A program made the position numbers and the translations under genes. A stretch of DNA of 6,831 nt. It comes from Actinobacteria bacterium UBA4719. Its GTDB lineage: Bacteria > Actinomycetota > Actinomycetes > Actinomycetales > Dermatophilaceae. Below are positions 1-5,635 of this stretch, one piece after another; within the stretch, counting starts at the first letter, position 1; each line of letters opens with the position of its first letter. A model generated the notes under the pieces. That model was given only the letters and a program-made list of their open reading frames with translations. It ran no database searches and was not told where the DNA came from. The stretch is taken from NCBI GenBank assembly GCA_002404345.1, contig DHJN01000162.1, positions 5,477 to 12,307 of the forward strand, read 5' to 3'.

Positions 1-621
1 CATCAGCTTGGGCTGCATGGCCAGGGCGCGGGCGATGGCGACACGCTGCTGCTGGCCGCCGGAGAGCTGGGCGGGATAGGCCGAGGGTTTGTCGGCCAAG
101 CCAACTCGCTCCAGCAGGGTGATCGCGCGCTCGCGGGCCGCAGCCTTGTTCTCACCCTTGACCTGGGTCGGCGCCTCCATGATGTTCTCGAGCGCGGTCT
201 TGTGCGGGAAGAGGTTGAACCGCTGGAAGACCATGCCGATCTCGCGACGCTGCGCCGCGATGGTCTTGTTGGTGAGGCGGTGCAGCGTGCCGGCGCGGTC
301 CTCGTAGCCCATCAGGTCGCCGTCGACCCAGATCCGGCCGCCGTCGATGGTCTCCAGCTGGTTGATGCAGCGCAGGAACGTCGTCTTGCCCGAGCCGGAC
401 GGGCCGAGCAGGCAGACCACCTGGCCCTTGTGCACGTCCAGGTCGATGCCCTTGAGGACCTCGGTGCCGTGGAAGGCTTTCATGATGTTGACGGCGTGCA
501 CCAAGGGCATGCCGGTATCGCGTCCGGTCGCCTTGGCGGCGTGCGTGTTGTTCTCGTGCGTGTCGTTCTCGTGCGTGGCGTTCTCGTGCGTGGCGTTCTC
601 GTGCGCGGCGGCAGTAATCAC
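1..621 (-). CDS. Polar amino acid ABC transporter ATP-binding protein (GlnQ-type), 3' end outside window
   Basis: This is the cytoplasmic ATPase that would power amino acid import through the permease encoded just upstream. From the GTG at 621-619, 207 codons are visible. The Walker A motif GPSGSGKTT is at residues 73-81, the Q-loop (MVFQ) ends at Q133, and the signature LSGGQQQR is at 186-193. The reading stops at PKLM, immediately before the expected Walker B, so catalytic Glu and H-loop cannot be checked. The GTG overlaps the permease TGA as GTGA, supporting translational coupling. Residues 7-27 are an unusual tandem HEN(A/D/N)T repeat, which adds about 37 residues before the family-typical start at MPLVHAVNIM (M38, ATG at 510-508). 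That ATG is an alternative start, but it has no good Shine-Dalgarno sequence, whereas GTG 621 has a loosely purine-rich stretch before it. Family assignment is firm; substrate and exact start are inferred. Confidence 0.93.
   Translation of the reverse strand, partial: MITAAAHENATHENATHENDTHENNTHAAKATGRDTGMPLVHAVNIMKAFHGTEVLKGIDLDVHKGQVVCLLGPSGSGKTTFLRCINQLETIDGGRIWVDGDLMGYEDRAGTLHRLTNKTIAAQRREIGMVFQRFNLFPHKTALENIMEAPTQVKGENKAAARERAITLLERVGLADKPSAYPAQLSGGQQQRVAIARALAMQPKLM
541..610. repeat. 15-bp in-frame tandem repeat in the ATPase gene
   Basis: Four full units lie at 551-565, 566-580, 581-595 and 596-610, with a partial fifth at 541-550. The plus-strand unit is TTCTCGTGCGTGGCG with one to two substitutions per copy; the two central copies are identical. 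Because 15 is a multiple of three, the array encodes a pentapeptide repeat, HEN(A/D/N)T, at residues 7-27 of the ATPase without breaking the frame. The variable fourth position is Ala, Ala, Asp, Asn. Confidence 0.93.
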
Positions 622-1568
622 GCGCCACCCATCCCGGCACCACGGGCGAACCGCTTGTCCTTGGGCTTCTGCTGGCCGAAGCCGCGACCGAAGTGACGCT
701 CCAGGTAGTACTGACCGACCATGAGAACGCTACAGACGATGAGGTACCAGACGGTTGAGGCGACCAGGCCGGACATGATCTTGAAATCGCGGTTGGCGAT
801 GGCGCCGGTCTGGTAGTTCAGCTCGGCGATGACGGGGATCGCGATGAGCAGCGAGGTGTCCTTGACCATGGCGATCGTCTCGTTACCGGTTGGCGGCACG
901 ATCACCCGCATGGCCTGCGGCAGGATGATTCGTCGCATCGCCCGCCCGTCCGGCATACCAAGTGCCTGGGCCGCCTCGGCCTGTCCCTTGTCCACGGACA
1001 GGATGCCCGCGCGAGCGATCTCGGCCATGTAGGCCGCCTCGGACAGGCCGAGACCGAGCATGCCCCCGACGATGGTGCCGGTGAGACCGTTGACGTTGAT
1101 GGAGCCGAAGGTCAGGTTCGAGCTCAGGCCGAGGAGGCTGGCGATCTGCTCGCCGAACGGCATACCCACGTCGAGGGTGTTGTAGAGGTATCCGATGCCG
1201 CTGCCGATGATCACCAGCAGGACGTAGCGCGGGATCGCCCGGAAGAACCAGGTGTAGACGGATGCGACACCGTGCAGCACGACGTTGTCCGAGAGCCGCA
1301 TGATGGCCATCAGGATGCCGAGGGAGACCCCGATAAGCATGGCGCCGACGGTGCCGAGGATGGTCCCTCGAACCAGGCCGTCGATGACCGGCTTCTGGAT
1401 CATGATCTCGGCGGCCCTGCCGAAGTCCCACCTGCTGTTGGTCACGAACGAGCTGACCATCATGGCGACGATGACCGCGATGGCCGCAACGGCAACCCAC
1501 CGCCAGGGGTGCCGTACCGGCCGGGCCTCGATGAGGCCCGGCCGTTCGGTGGGGGTGGGCGTGGTCAT
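618..1568 (-). CDS. Polar amino acid ABC transporter permease (HisM/GlnP family)
   Basis: This inner-membrane channel subunit has 316 residues if started at the ATG 1568-1566. That start is chosen because it overlaps the binding-protein stop as ATGA; an in-frame start at 1613 would lie inside the upstream gene. An N-terminal Pro/Thr-rich cytoplasmic tail precedes a membrane segment at about 24-43. Further hydrophobic segments are at about 66-90, 114-130, 162-182, 236-248 and 266-287. The ABC permease EAA loop is visible at about 196-226: EAA at 198-200, G204, then ILPQAMR at 215-221, which contacts the ATPase. FFRAIP at 108-113 resembles the FRGTP-type motif of this family. The C-terminus is basic and glycine-rich. 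Only one permease gene is present, so it may act as a homodimer (inference). Its stop overlaps the ATPase GTG. No strong Shine-Dalgarno precedes it, consistent with coupled translation. Confidence 0.94.
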   Translation of the reverse strand: MTTPTPTERPGLIEARPVRHPWRWVAVAAIAVIVAMMVSSFVTNSRWDFGRAAEIMIQKPVIDGLVRGTILGTVGAMLIGVSLGILMAIMRLSDNVVLHGVASVYTWFFRAIPRYVLLVIIGSGIGYLYNTLDVGMPFGEQIASLLGLSSNLTFGSINVNGLTGTIVGGMLGLGLSEAAYMAEIARAGILSVDKGQAEAAQALGMPDGRAMRRIILPQAMRVIVPPTGNETIAMVKDTSLLIAIPVIAELNYQTGAIANRDFKIMSGLVASTVWYLIVCSVLMVGQYYLERHFGRGFGQQKPKDKRFARGAGMGGA

Positions 1569-2467
1569 GGGTTCACGGCGAAGCTGTTGATCGCTCCGCT
1601 TTCGACGCCCCACTTCGACAGGACCTTCTTGTAGTCACCTGAGGCGTCCAGCGCCTTGAGGGCAGTGACAATCGCGCCCGCGAAGGCGGTCTCGCCCTTC
1701 GGCAGGACGTAGCCGTACGGGGCGGAGTCGTAGGACTTCCCGACTACCTCGACCGCGCCGCTTGTCTGCTTCACGGCGTAGAGGGCAACGGGGGAGTCGG
1801 CTGCCATGGCGTCGGCCTTGCCGCTGACGACGTCGGCGTTGACCTTGACCTGGAGCTCCTCCACGATCGGGTTGATCGGCTGCTTGCCGGCGTCAGTGCA
1901 CTTTTTGCTGCGAGCGGTGAGGTCGTCGATCTGGACTGTGCCCTTCTGGACGCCGACGTTGAGCCCGCACGCGTTGTTGATGTCAACTTTCTTGGGGTTG
2001 CCCTTGGGCACGATCCACTGGGTGCCGGCGGTGTAGTAGCTCACCATGTCGGCCTGCTTCTTGCGGTCGGGGTTGATCGTGAAGCTTGAGACGCCCAGGT
2101 CGTACTTGCCGCTCTTGACGCCGAGGATGATCGTGCTGAAGTTTGACGTCTGCCACTCAACCGTGACGCCGAACTTCTGGGCCACCGCGTCGAACAGGTC
2201 GACGTCAAAGCCCTCGGCCGTCTTGCCGTCGGCGGCGAGGAACTCGCTCGGCGGGTAGCTCGTGTCGACGCCCACGATGATCTTGCCGGCGGTCTTGATC
2301 TTGGCCGGCAGGGTGGCGACGAGAGCGGCGTCTTTGGTCTGTGCCGCAGTTGGGGCGCCGCTGGTGCCAGGGCTGGACAGCGAGCTGGAGCCGCAGGCGC
2401 TGAGCGCTAGGCCCACGATCGCAGCGCTCGCGGTGAGGGTGATCGCGGGGGAGAGATGTCTGGTCAT
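1565..2467 (-). CDS. Polar amino acid ABC transporter substrate-binding lipoprotein (SBP family 3)
   Basis: A 300-residue extracytoplasmic receptor that captures the substrate and delivers it to the permease. The N-terminus is a lipoprotein signal peptide with lipobox LSAC and the lipidated Cys at 25, followed by a Ser/Gly/Thr-rich linker to about 45. The family 3 domain spans about 62-288 and begins with KIIVGVDTSYPPSEF. GFDVDL (87-92) matches the start of the family 3 signature. By eye R135 (in NPDRKK) and D224 (in AADSP) align with the HisJ residues that hold the ligand carboxylate and amino groups, so an alpha-amino acid ligand is likely; which one cannot be told. C168 and C190 could form a disulfide. 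The start at 2467 is set by the signal peptide, with GGAAGGA about 10 nt upstream. A longer in-frame start at 2608 would translate the upstream repeats and is rejected. It is first gene of the operon; its TGA overlaps the permease ATG. Confidence 0.95.
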   Translation of the reverse strand: MTRHLSPAITLTASAAIVGLALSACGSSSLSSPGTSGAPTAAQTKDAALVATLPAKIKTAGKIIVGVDTSYPPSEFLAADGKTAEGFDVDLFDAVAQKFGVTVEWQTSNFSTIILGVKSGKYDLGVSSFTINPDRKKQADMVSYYTAGTQWIVPKGNPKKVDINNACGLNVGVQKGTVQIDDLTARSKKCTDAGKQPINPIVEELQVKVNADVVSGKADAMAADSPVALYAVKQTSGAVEVVGKSYDSAPYGYVLPKGETAFAGAIVTALKALDASGDYKKVLSKWGVESGAINSFAVNP

Positions 2468-2476
2468 CGGAAAGGA

Positions 2477-2484
2477 TTCCTTCC
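2477..2484 (-). promoter_or_regulatory. Ribosome binding site of the binding-protein gene, inside a small dyad
   Basis: On the minus strand GGAAGGAA precedes the ATG at 2467 with a spacing of about 9-10 nt. It is the left part of the imperfect palindrome GGAAGGAATCCTTTCC, containing AAGGA-A-TCCTT. This supports the 2467 start and could also mark a protein-binding dyad, though the loop is too short for that core to form an RNA hairpin. Confidence 0.6.
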
Positions 2485-2494
2485 ATACATGCAG

Positions 2495-2596
2495 CTGCAC
2501 TGGGTGTGTGCAAAATGCTGGTCTGCACTGGGTGTGTGCAAAATGCTGGTCTGCACTTGATGTGTGCAAAATGATGAACTTGCACTTATGGGTGCA
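2495..2596. repeat. 28-bp tandem repeat array with TGCAC-N7-GTGCA dyads upstream of the transporter operon
   Basis: Copies 1 (2495-2522) and 2 (2523-2550) are identical over 28 bp. Copy 3 (2551-2578) differs at five positions, and a fourth partial copy follows to 2596. Each copy carries an inverted repeat: TGCAC at 2496, 2524, 2552 and 2581, paired with GTGCA at 2508, 2536, 2564 and 2592. The spacer is 7 bp in the first three and 6 in the fourth. The dyads are retained in copy 3 and copy 4 even where flanking bases changed. The array ends 28 bp before the binding-protein ATG, so it lies in the promoter or 5' leader. An additional 10-bp palindrome TGCAGCTGCA (2490-2499) overlaps the first arm. 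An operator array is the simplest reading, but this is inference. Confidence 0.88.
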
Positions 2597-2676
2597 TCCT
2601 CCCACCAAGGGAAGCCAGACGCGATGAGGGTCACACTCTTGTGATATTGCTGTTCAGCGGCGCCCGTGTGTGACAC

Positions 2677-2682
2677 TATCTA
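2677..2682 (+). promoter_or_regulatory. Possible -10 element for malic enzyme
   Basis: TATCTA resembles the actinobacterial -10 consensus and lies in one of the few A/T-rich patches of the intergenic region. A weak -35 candidate, TTCAGC at 2653-2658, is 18 bp upstream. Transcription would begin near 2690, leaving a leader of about 110 nt. This is a pattern match only. Confidence 0.25.
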
Positions 2683-2788
2683 TGTCTGCGGGCCACCCCC
2701 CGCGACGTGTAGATGTGGCCGACACCCTGGTCTTCTCAGAAGTGCATGTTGATGATGCCGCTTTCAGGTGTGCCCACTCCCGTCGAAC

Positions 2789-2796
2789 AGGTGATC
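2789..2796 (+). promoter_or_regulatory. Ribosome binding site of malic enzyme
   Basis: AGGTGATC is complementary to eight consecutive bases of the usual bacterial 16S rRNA 3' end (GATCACCT). It ends 6 nt before the ATG at 2803. It decides that start over the upstream in-frame ATGs at 2713, 2746, 2752 and 2755, none of which has comparable support. Confidence 0.75.
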
Positions 2797-2802
2797 AGAA
2801 AG

Positions 2803-3969
2803 ATGTCTGCCAACCCGTCATACCCGCAGTCCTTCAGCTTTGACCCCGGCGACCCCGTCTTCCGCGCGCACGAGGGCGGCAAGATCGAGGTCGCGCCCAC
2901 CAAGGCCCTGCGCGACCGTGCCGACCTGGCCCTGCTCTACACCCCCGGCGTTGCCGATGTCTCGCGGGCGATCGCGGCGGACCCGTCGCTGGCCGCGCGT
3001 TACACGGCGCGCAGCAATACGGTTGCGGTGATCACCGATGGCACCGCGGTGTTGGGTCTGGGCGATATCGGCCCGCTGGCTGCGCTGCCGGTGATGGAGG
3101 GCAAGGCGGTGCTCTTCAAGCACTTCGGCGGGGTCGATGCGGTCCCGGTGTGTCTGGAGACGGGCACGGTCGAGGAGCTCGTCGAGGCGATCGTGCGCTT
3201 GGCGCCGACCTTTGGCGGGATCAACCTGGAGGACATCTCGGCGCCGAGGTGCTTCGAGATCGAGCGTCAGCTGCGTGAGCGGCTGGACATCCCGGTGTTC
3301 CACGACGACCAGCATGGTACGGCGATCGTGGCGCTGGCCGCGTTGATCAATGCCGCCAAGGTGGTGGACAAGGACCTGGCCTCACTGCGGGTGGTGGTCC
3401 AGGGTGCGGGGGCGGCCGGCGTGGCCGTGGCCAAGATCCTGGTCCGTGCGGGCATCCGGGACGTGGTCGTGTGTGACTCGCGCGGAATCATCTCCCCGAC
3501 ACGTACCGATCTGGTCGAGCACAAGCATCGCCTGGCGGCCACGACGAACCCCCGCGGTCTGTCCGGTTCGTTGGTGGCTGCCCTGGACGGTGCGGATGTG
3601 TTCATCGGGGTTTCCGGTGGGCAGGTGGCCGAGCAGGAGATTGCCTGTATGGCGCCGCGCGCGATCATCTTCGCCCTGGCCAACCCCGATCCTGAGGTTC
3701 ACCCGGAGGTGGCGGCCCGGCACGCCGAGGTCATTGCCACGGGACGCTCGGACTTCCCGAACCAGATCAACAACGTGTTGGCGTTCCCCGGGCTGTTCCG
3801 GGGGGCGTTCGACTCCGGCGCTCCCCAGATCACCGAGGCGATGAAGCTGGCCGCGGCTCGGGCGATCGCCTCGCTGGTGGCCGAGCCGACCGCGCTGGAG
3901 ATCATGCCGAGCGTGTTCGACGAACGCGTCGCCCCGACCGTCGCTGCCGCGGTGGCCGCCCTCGCCTGA
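2803..3969 (+). CDS. NAD(P)-dependent malic enzyme, short bacterial type
   Basis: This cytoplasmic enzyme oxidatively decarboxylates malate to pyruvate and CO2 with reduction of NAD(P)+, linking the TCA cycle to pyruvate. The start at 2803 gives 388 residues, the usual length of the short bacterial form that lacks a phosphotransacetylase domain. Landmarks: YTPGVA at 46-51 with the catalytic Tyr; TDGTAVLGLGDIGP at about 78-91; FKHFGGVDA at 105-113 with the catalytic Lys at 106; EDISAPRCFEIE at 143-154 and FHDDQHGTA at 166-174 with metal-binding acidic residues; the Rossmann loop GAGAAG at 201-206; and NPDPEV at 294-299. Asp225 after the second Rossmann strand hints at NAD use, but cofactor choice cannot be settled by eye. 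An in-frame start at 2713 would add 30 residues without family character. The final Ala codon and TGA lie inside the first unit of a 23-bp repeat array. It is transcribed divergently from the amino acid transporter. Confidence 0.95.
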   Translation: MSANPSYPQSFSFDPGDPVFRAHEGGKIEVAPTKALRDRADLALLYTPGVADVSRAIAADPSLAARYTARSNTVAVITDGTAVLGLGDIGPLAALPVMEGKAVLFKHFGGVDAVPVCLETGTVEELVEAIVRLAPTFGGINLEDISAPRCFEIERQLRERLDIPVFHDDQHGTAIVALAALINAAKVVDKDLASLRVVVQGAGAAGVAVAKILVRAGIRDVVVCDSRGIISPTRTDLVEHKHRLAATTNPRGLSGSLVAALDGADVFIGVSGGQVAEQEIACMAPRAIIFALANPDPEVHPEVAARHAEVIATGRSDFPNQINNVLAFPGLFRGAFDSGAPQITEAMKLAAARAIASLVAEPTALEIMPSVFDERVAPTVAAAVAALA

Positions 3970-4055
3970 CCCGGGTTGGTGTACTTGCCTGACCCGGGTT
4001 GGTGTGCTTGCCTGACCCGGGTTGGTGTGCTTGCCTGACCCGGGTTGGTGTGCTT
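3964..4055. repeat. Four 23-bp tandem repeats overlapping the malic enzyme stop
   Basis: Units are at 3964-3986, 3987-4009, 4010-4032 and 4033-4055. They are identical except for one base in the first (GTACTT instead of GTGCTT). Each unit contains the perfect 8-bp palindrome ACCCGGGT. The malic enzyme terminates at the TGA inside unit 1. As 23 is not a multiple of three and the rest lies after the stop, the array is not coding. It ends about 150 bp before the DUF3352 start. Its role is unknown: possibilities include a protein-binding array, a variable-number repeat without function, or a transcript 3'-end element. Confidence 0.95.
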
Positions 4056-4207
4056 GCTCACGTAGCGGCCGTTACTGCCTCGCTCGGTCTTATGCTGCCC
4101 ACGCTGGGCTGCGGATTGTTTGTCACTGACCTGGCCCTGCGACTTTGGCCATATGGCTGACCAGACATCGACCTTGCCCCTACCGTCAATACGGTGTGAC
4201 TTTCAGG
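4056..4207. other. Intergenic leader before the DUF3352-like gene, possibly remnant 5' coding DNA
   Basis: This 152-bp segment should contain the promoter and, by family comparison, perhaps the lost N-terminus of the next gene. A 37-codon open stretch in the frame starting at 4050 reads as hydrophobic (AAVTASLGLMLPTLGCGLFV) and ends at TGA 4158-4160. An ATG at 4153 begins MADQTST but is out of frame with the DUF3352 gene. Neither is convincing as a gene. ACCGT-CAAT-ACGGT at 4182-4195 is a small inverted repeat. Confidence 0.5.
4182..4195 (+). promoter_or_regulatory. Inverted repeat with possible -10 just upstream of the DUF3352-like gene
   Basis: ACCGT and ACGGT form 5-bp arms around CAAT. 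The right arm with the preceding T gives TACGGT (4190-4195), a TANNNT match that would place a transcription start a few bases before the ATG at 4208, giving a very short leader. No convincing -35 element is seen. This is a weak pattern match. Confidence 0.25.
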
Positions 4208-5575
4208 ATGGCAGCCGGTGGGGGCGTGGACCTGAACCCGTCGGTCGGTCAGAAGCTGGCCTCGTACCAGCTGATCTCCAAGTTCCCCCAGATCAAGAGC
4301 AAGGTCACCTCCCAGGGCACCTCCCTCAAGGAGTCCATCTTCGGCTCCATCTTCACCGGGGACACCTCTTGGGGGCTGGACTACAAGAAGGACGTCGCGC
4401 CGTGGCTGGGCGACCGGATCGGGCTCGGCGTGTTCCCCGACATGGAGGCCGACAAGAAGCCCGAGATCGGGCTCACCATCGCCTTCACCGACCAGAGCGC
4501 CGCAAAGGCCGCACTGGACAAGGCCATCACCAACGCGGCCAAGAAGCACGAGAAGGTTGGCTATGCCTTCGCCGACCAGTACGTCGTCGTGTCCGACACC
4601 ACCGCCCATGCCACCGCGCTCGTCCAGGCGGGCAAGAGCAGCACACTGGCCGGGTCCAAGTACCAAGATGACGTCCAGAAGCTGGGCTCCGACCAGACCG
4701 GGGTCGCCTGGGCCGACATCGCAGCTGTGTACAAGGCCGTCCCGAAGGACATGATGACGAAGAGCCCACTCACGGGGCTCAACAGCCCACTCGCGGGGCT
4801 CAACGGCCTATCGGGACTCAAGGGCGCCAATGATCCCAAGAACGCCTCTGGTCGGGTCGTCGTTGGTCTGCACGCGAATGCGTCGTACGTCGAGGTGATC
4901 GGCAAGGGCATCGACATCAAGGGGGCCGGCCCGCTGGTCAAGGCTGACGCAGCGACCGGAGCCGGAATGATCGCGTCCTTCCCAGGCGATGTTCTCGGTG
5001 CGATGACGGTCAAGGGGCTCGGCAAGGCGGCTGGCGTCTTTTACACCTCATTCACTGCAGGCGGCGACAAGATGGGGATCAAGCCGATGCTGAGCGGGTT
5101 GGGTATCGACTCGGCCAAGAAGATCGAGACGCTGCTGGGCGCCGAGACCGGCGTCATGGTGGGTGGTGGCACCGGCCAGCCACAGTTCGCCGTTCGTACC
5201 CGTGGCAACAACCCCGACGCGGCGCTGGCGATCGCCCGCAAGGCGCTAGCCGGAGTCCCGCCCGTCGATGGGCTCCAGGTCCGCAAGATCACGGGCCCGG
5301 ATGGCATCGTCGCCGGGTTGGGCTCAGACCTGAACACGGCGATCTTCAGCCAGTCCGGCAGCAAGCTTGGTAGCAGCGACGTGTTCCGACAGGTCATCCC
5401 AGACGCCAGCAAGGCGGATGTGGCCGAGTACGTCAACCTGACCAAGGTCCTGCCGCTCCTGCCTCAGGACCCGACATCCAGCCCGCCGGCTTGGCTGAAG
5501 TCACTCAAGGCCGTGGGCGTGACCGCAACCGGCGGCGCCGAGCCCACTCTTCAGCTCCGGCTCTCCTTCACGTAG
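4208..5575 (+). CDS. DUF3352-like protein, apparently lacking its N-terminal membrane anchor
   Basis: From ATG 4208 it has 455 residues. It resembles the actinobacterial DUF3352 family of unknown function: VDLNPSVGQKL at 7-17, DYKKDVAPWLGDRIGLGVFPD at 58-78, a first alpha/beta lobe to about 180, and a second repeat-like lobe with PAWLKSLKAVGVTAT near 427-441 and the C-terminal strand LQLRLSF. Family members, as I know them, start with a Pro-rich cytoplasmic tail, one membrane segment and a conserved stretch before the VDLNPS-like motif. Here only six residues (MAAGGG) precede it, so about 60-80 residues seem missing. No signal peptide is visible. TTG 4145 is in frame but adds no hydrophobic segment. 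There is no good Shine-Dalgarno at 4208. Residues 186-199 are a 7-residue duplication (SPLTGLN, SPLAGLN). It could be a 5'-truncated pseudogene, a cytoplasmic variant, or an assembly error. Confidence 0.72.
   Translation: MAAGGGVDLNPSVGQKLASYQLISKFPQIKSKVTSQGTSLKESIFGSIFTGDTSWGLDYKKDVAPWLGDRIGLGVFPDMEADKKPEIGLTIAFTDQSAAKAALDKAITNAAKKHEKVGYAFADQYVVVSDTTAHATALVQAGKSSTLAGSKYQDDVQKLGSDQTGVAWADIAAVYKAVPKDMMTKSPLTGLNSPLAGLNGLSGLKGANDPKNASGRVVVGLHANASYVEVIGKGIDIKGAGPLVKADAATGAGMIASFPGDVLGAMTVKGLGKAAGVFYTSFTAGGDKMGIKPMLSGLGIDSAKKIETLLGAETGVMVGGGTGQPQFAVRTRGNNPDAALAIARKALAGVPPVDGLQVRKITGPDGIVAGLGSDLNTAIFSQSGSKLGSSDVFRQVIPDASKADVAEYVNLTKVLPLLPQDPTSSPPAWLKSLKAVGVTATGGAEPTLQLRLSFT
4763..4804 (+). repeat. 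21-bp in-frame tandem duplication in the DUF3352-like gene
   Basis: Units 4763-4783 and 4784-4804 differ only at one base (ACGGGG versus GCGGGG) and encode SPLTGLN and SPLAGLN. A degenerate third unit of 18 bp (4805-4822) encodes GLSGLK. The array probably forms a flexible loop between the two lobes of the protein. Confidence 0.85.
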
Positions 5576-5625
5576 CAGCGATGTCGAGTAGCCAACGAGT
5601 TCAAGTGGCAGCGATATCGAGTAGC
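5572..5625. repeat. Degenerate 33-bp direct repeat at the DUF3352 stop
   Basis: A 21-bp core, GTRGCAGCGATRTCGAGTAG plus C, occurs at 5572-5592 and 5605-5625, offset by 33 bp with only two mismatches. The TAG stop of the DUF3352-like gene (5573-5575) is inside the first copy. The second copy contains GATATC. After 5625 the similarity fades. It may be a two-unit remnant of a longer dispersed or tandem repeat. Confidence 0.75.
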
Positions 5626-5635
5626 AAGTGATCGT

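Larger units (their letters stand above)
2468..2802. other. Divergent intergenic control region
   Basis: This 335-bp stretch separates the minus-strand transporter operon from the plus-strand malic enzyme. It contains the 28-bp dyad array (2495-2596), an inverted TCACA-N4-TGTGA motif at 2631-2644, and a possible plus-strand -10 element TATCTA at 2677-2682. Near the malic enzyme it also has GCAT-N7-ATGC around 2743-2757 and the malic enzyme ribosome binding site. I see no credible small gene. Open frames crossing the 28-bp repeats repeat the same residues in different frames, as expected for non-coding repeats. Confidence 0.8.

Noticed and set aside
202..696. A 164-codon plus-strand open frame with a VLVRGVLVRG-like repeat
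   Set aside because: It is antisense to the ATPase, and the peptide repeat is the 15-bp ATPase repeat read on the other strand.
2468..2608. Extension of the binding-protein gene upstream through the 28-bp repeats
   Set aside because: It would put 47 residues before an obvious lipoprotein signal peptide, and the 28-bp unit is not a multiple of three, so the peptide does not repeat in one frame.
2631..2644. CRP-type binding site
   Set aside because: The half-sites are in the opposite order (TCACA-N4-TGTGA) from the usual TGTGA-N6-TCACA and the spacing differs.
2713..2802. Extension of malic enzyme to the ATG at 2713
   Set aside because: The added 30 residues do not look like malic enzyme, and an excellent ribosome binding site lies just before the ATG at 2803.
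2495..4055. CRISPR array interpretation of the 28-bp or 23-bp repeats
   Set aside because: The units are contiguous with no unique spacers between them, and no cas gene is present.
4050..4160. A short hydrophobic peptide gene between the 23-bp repeats and the DUF3352-like gene
   Set aside because: It has no clear start or ribosome binding site, begins inside the repeat, and may be chance or remnant sequence.
4058..4666. A 202-codon minus-strand open frame antisense to the DUF3352-like gene
   Set aside because: It is rich in Gly, Asp and Val as expected of a high-GC shadow frame, crosses the 23-bp repeat end, and the opposite strand has clear family resemblance.
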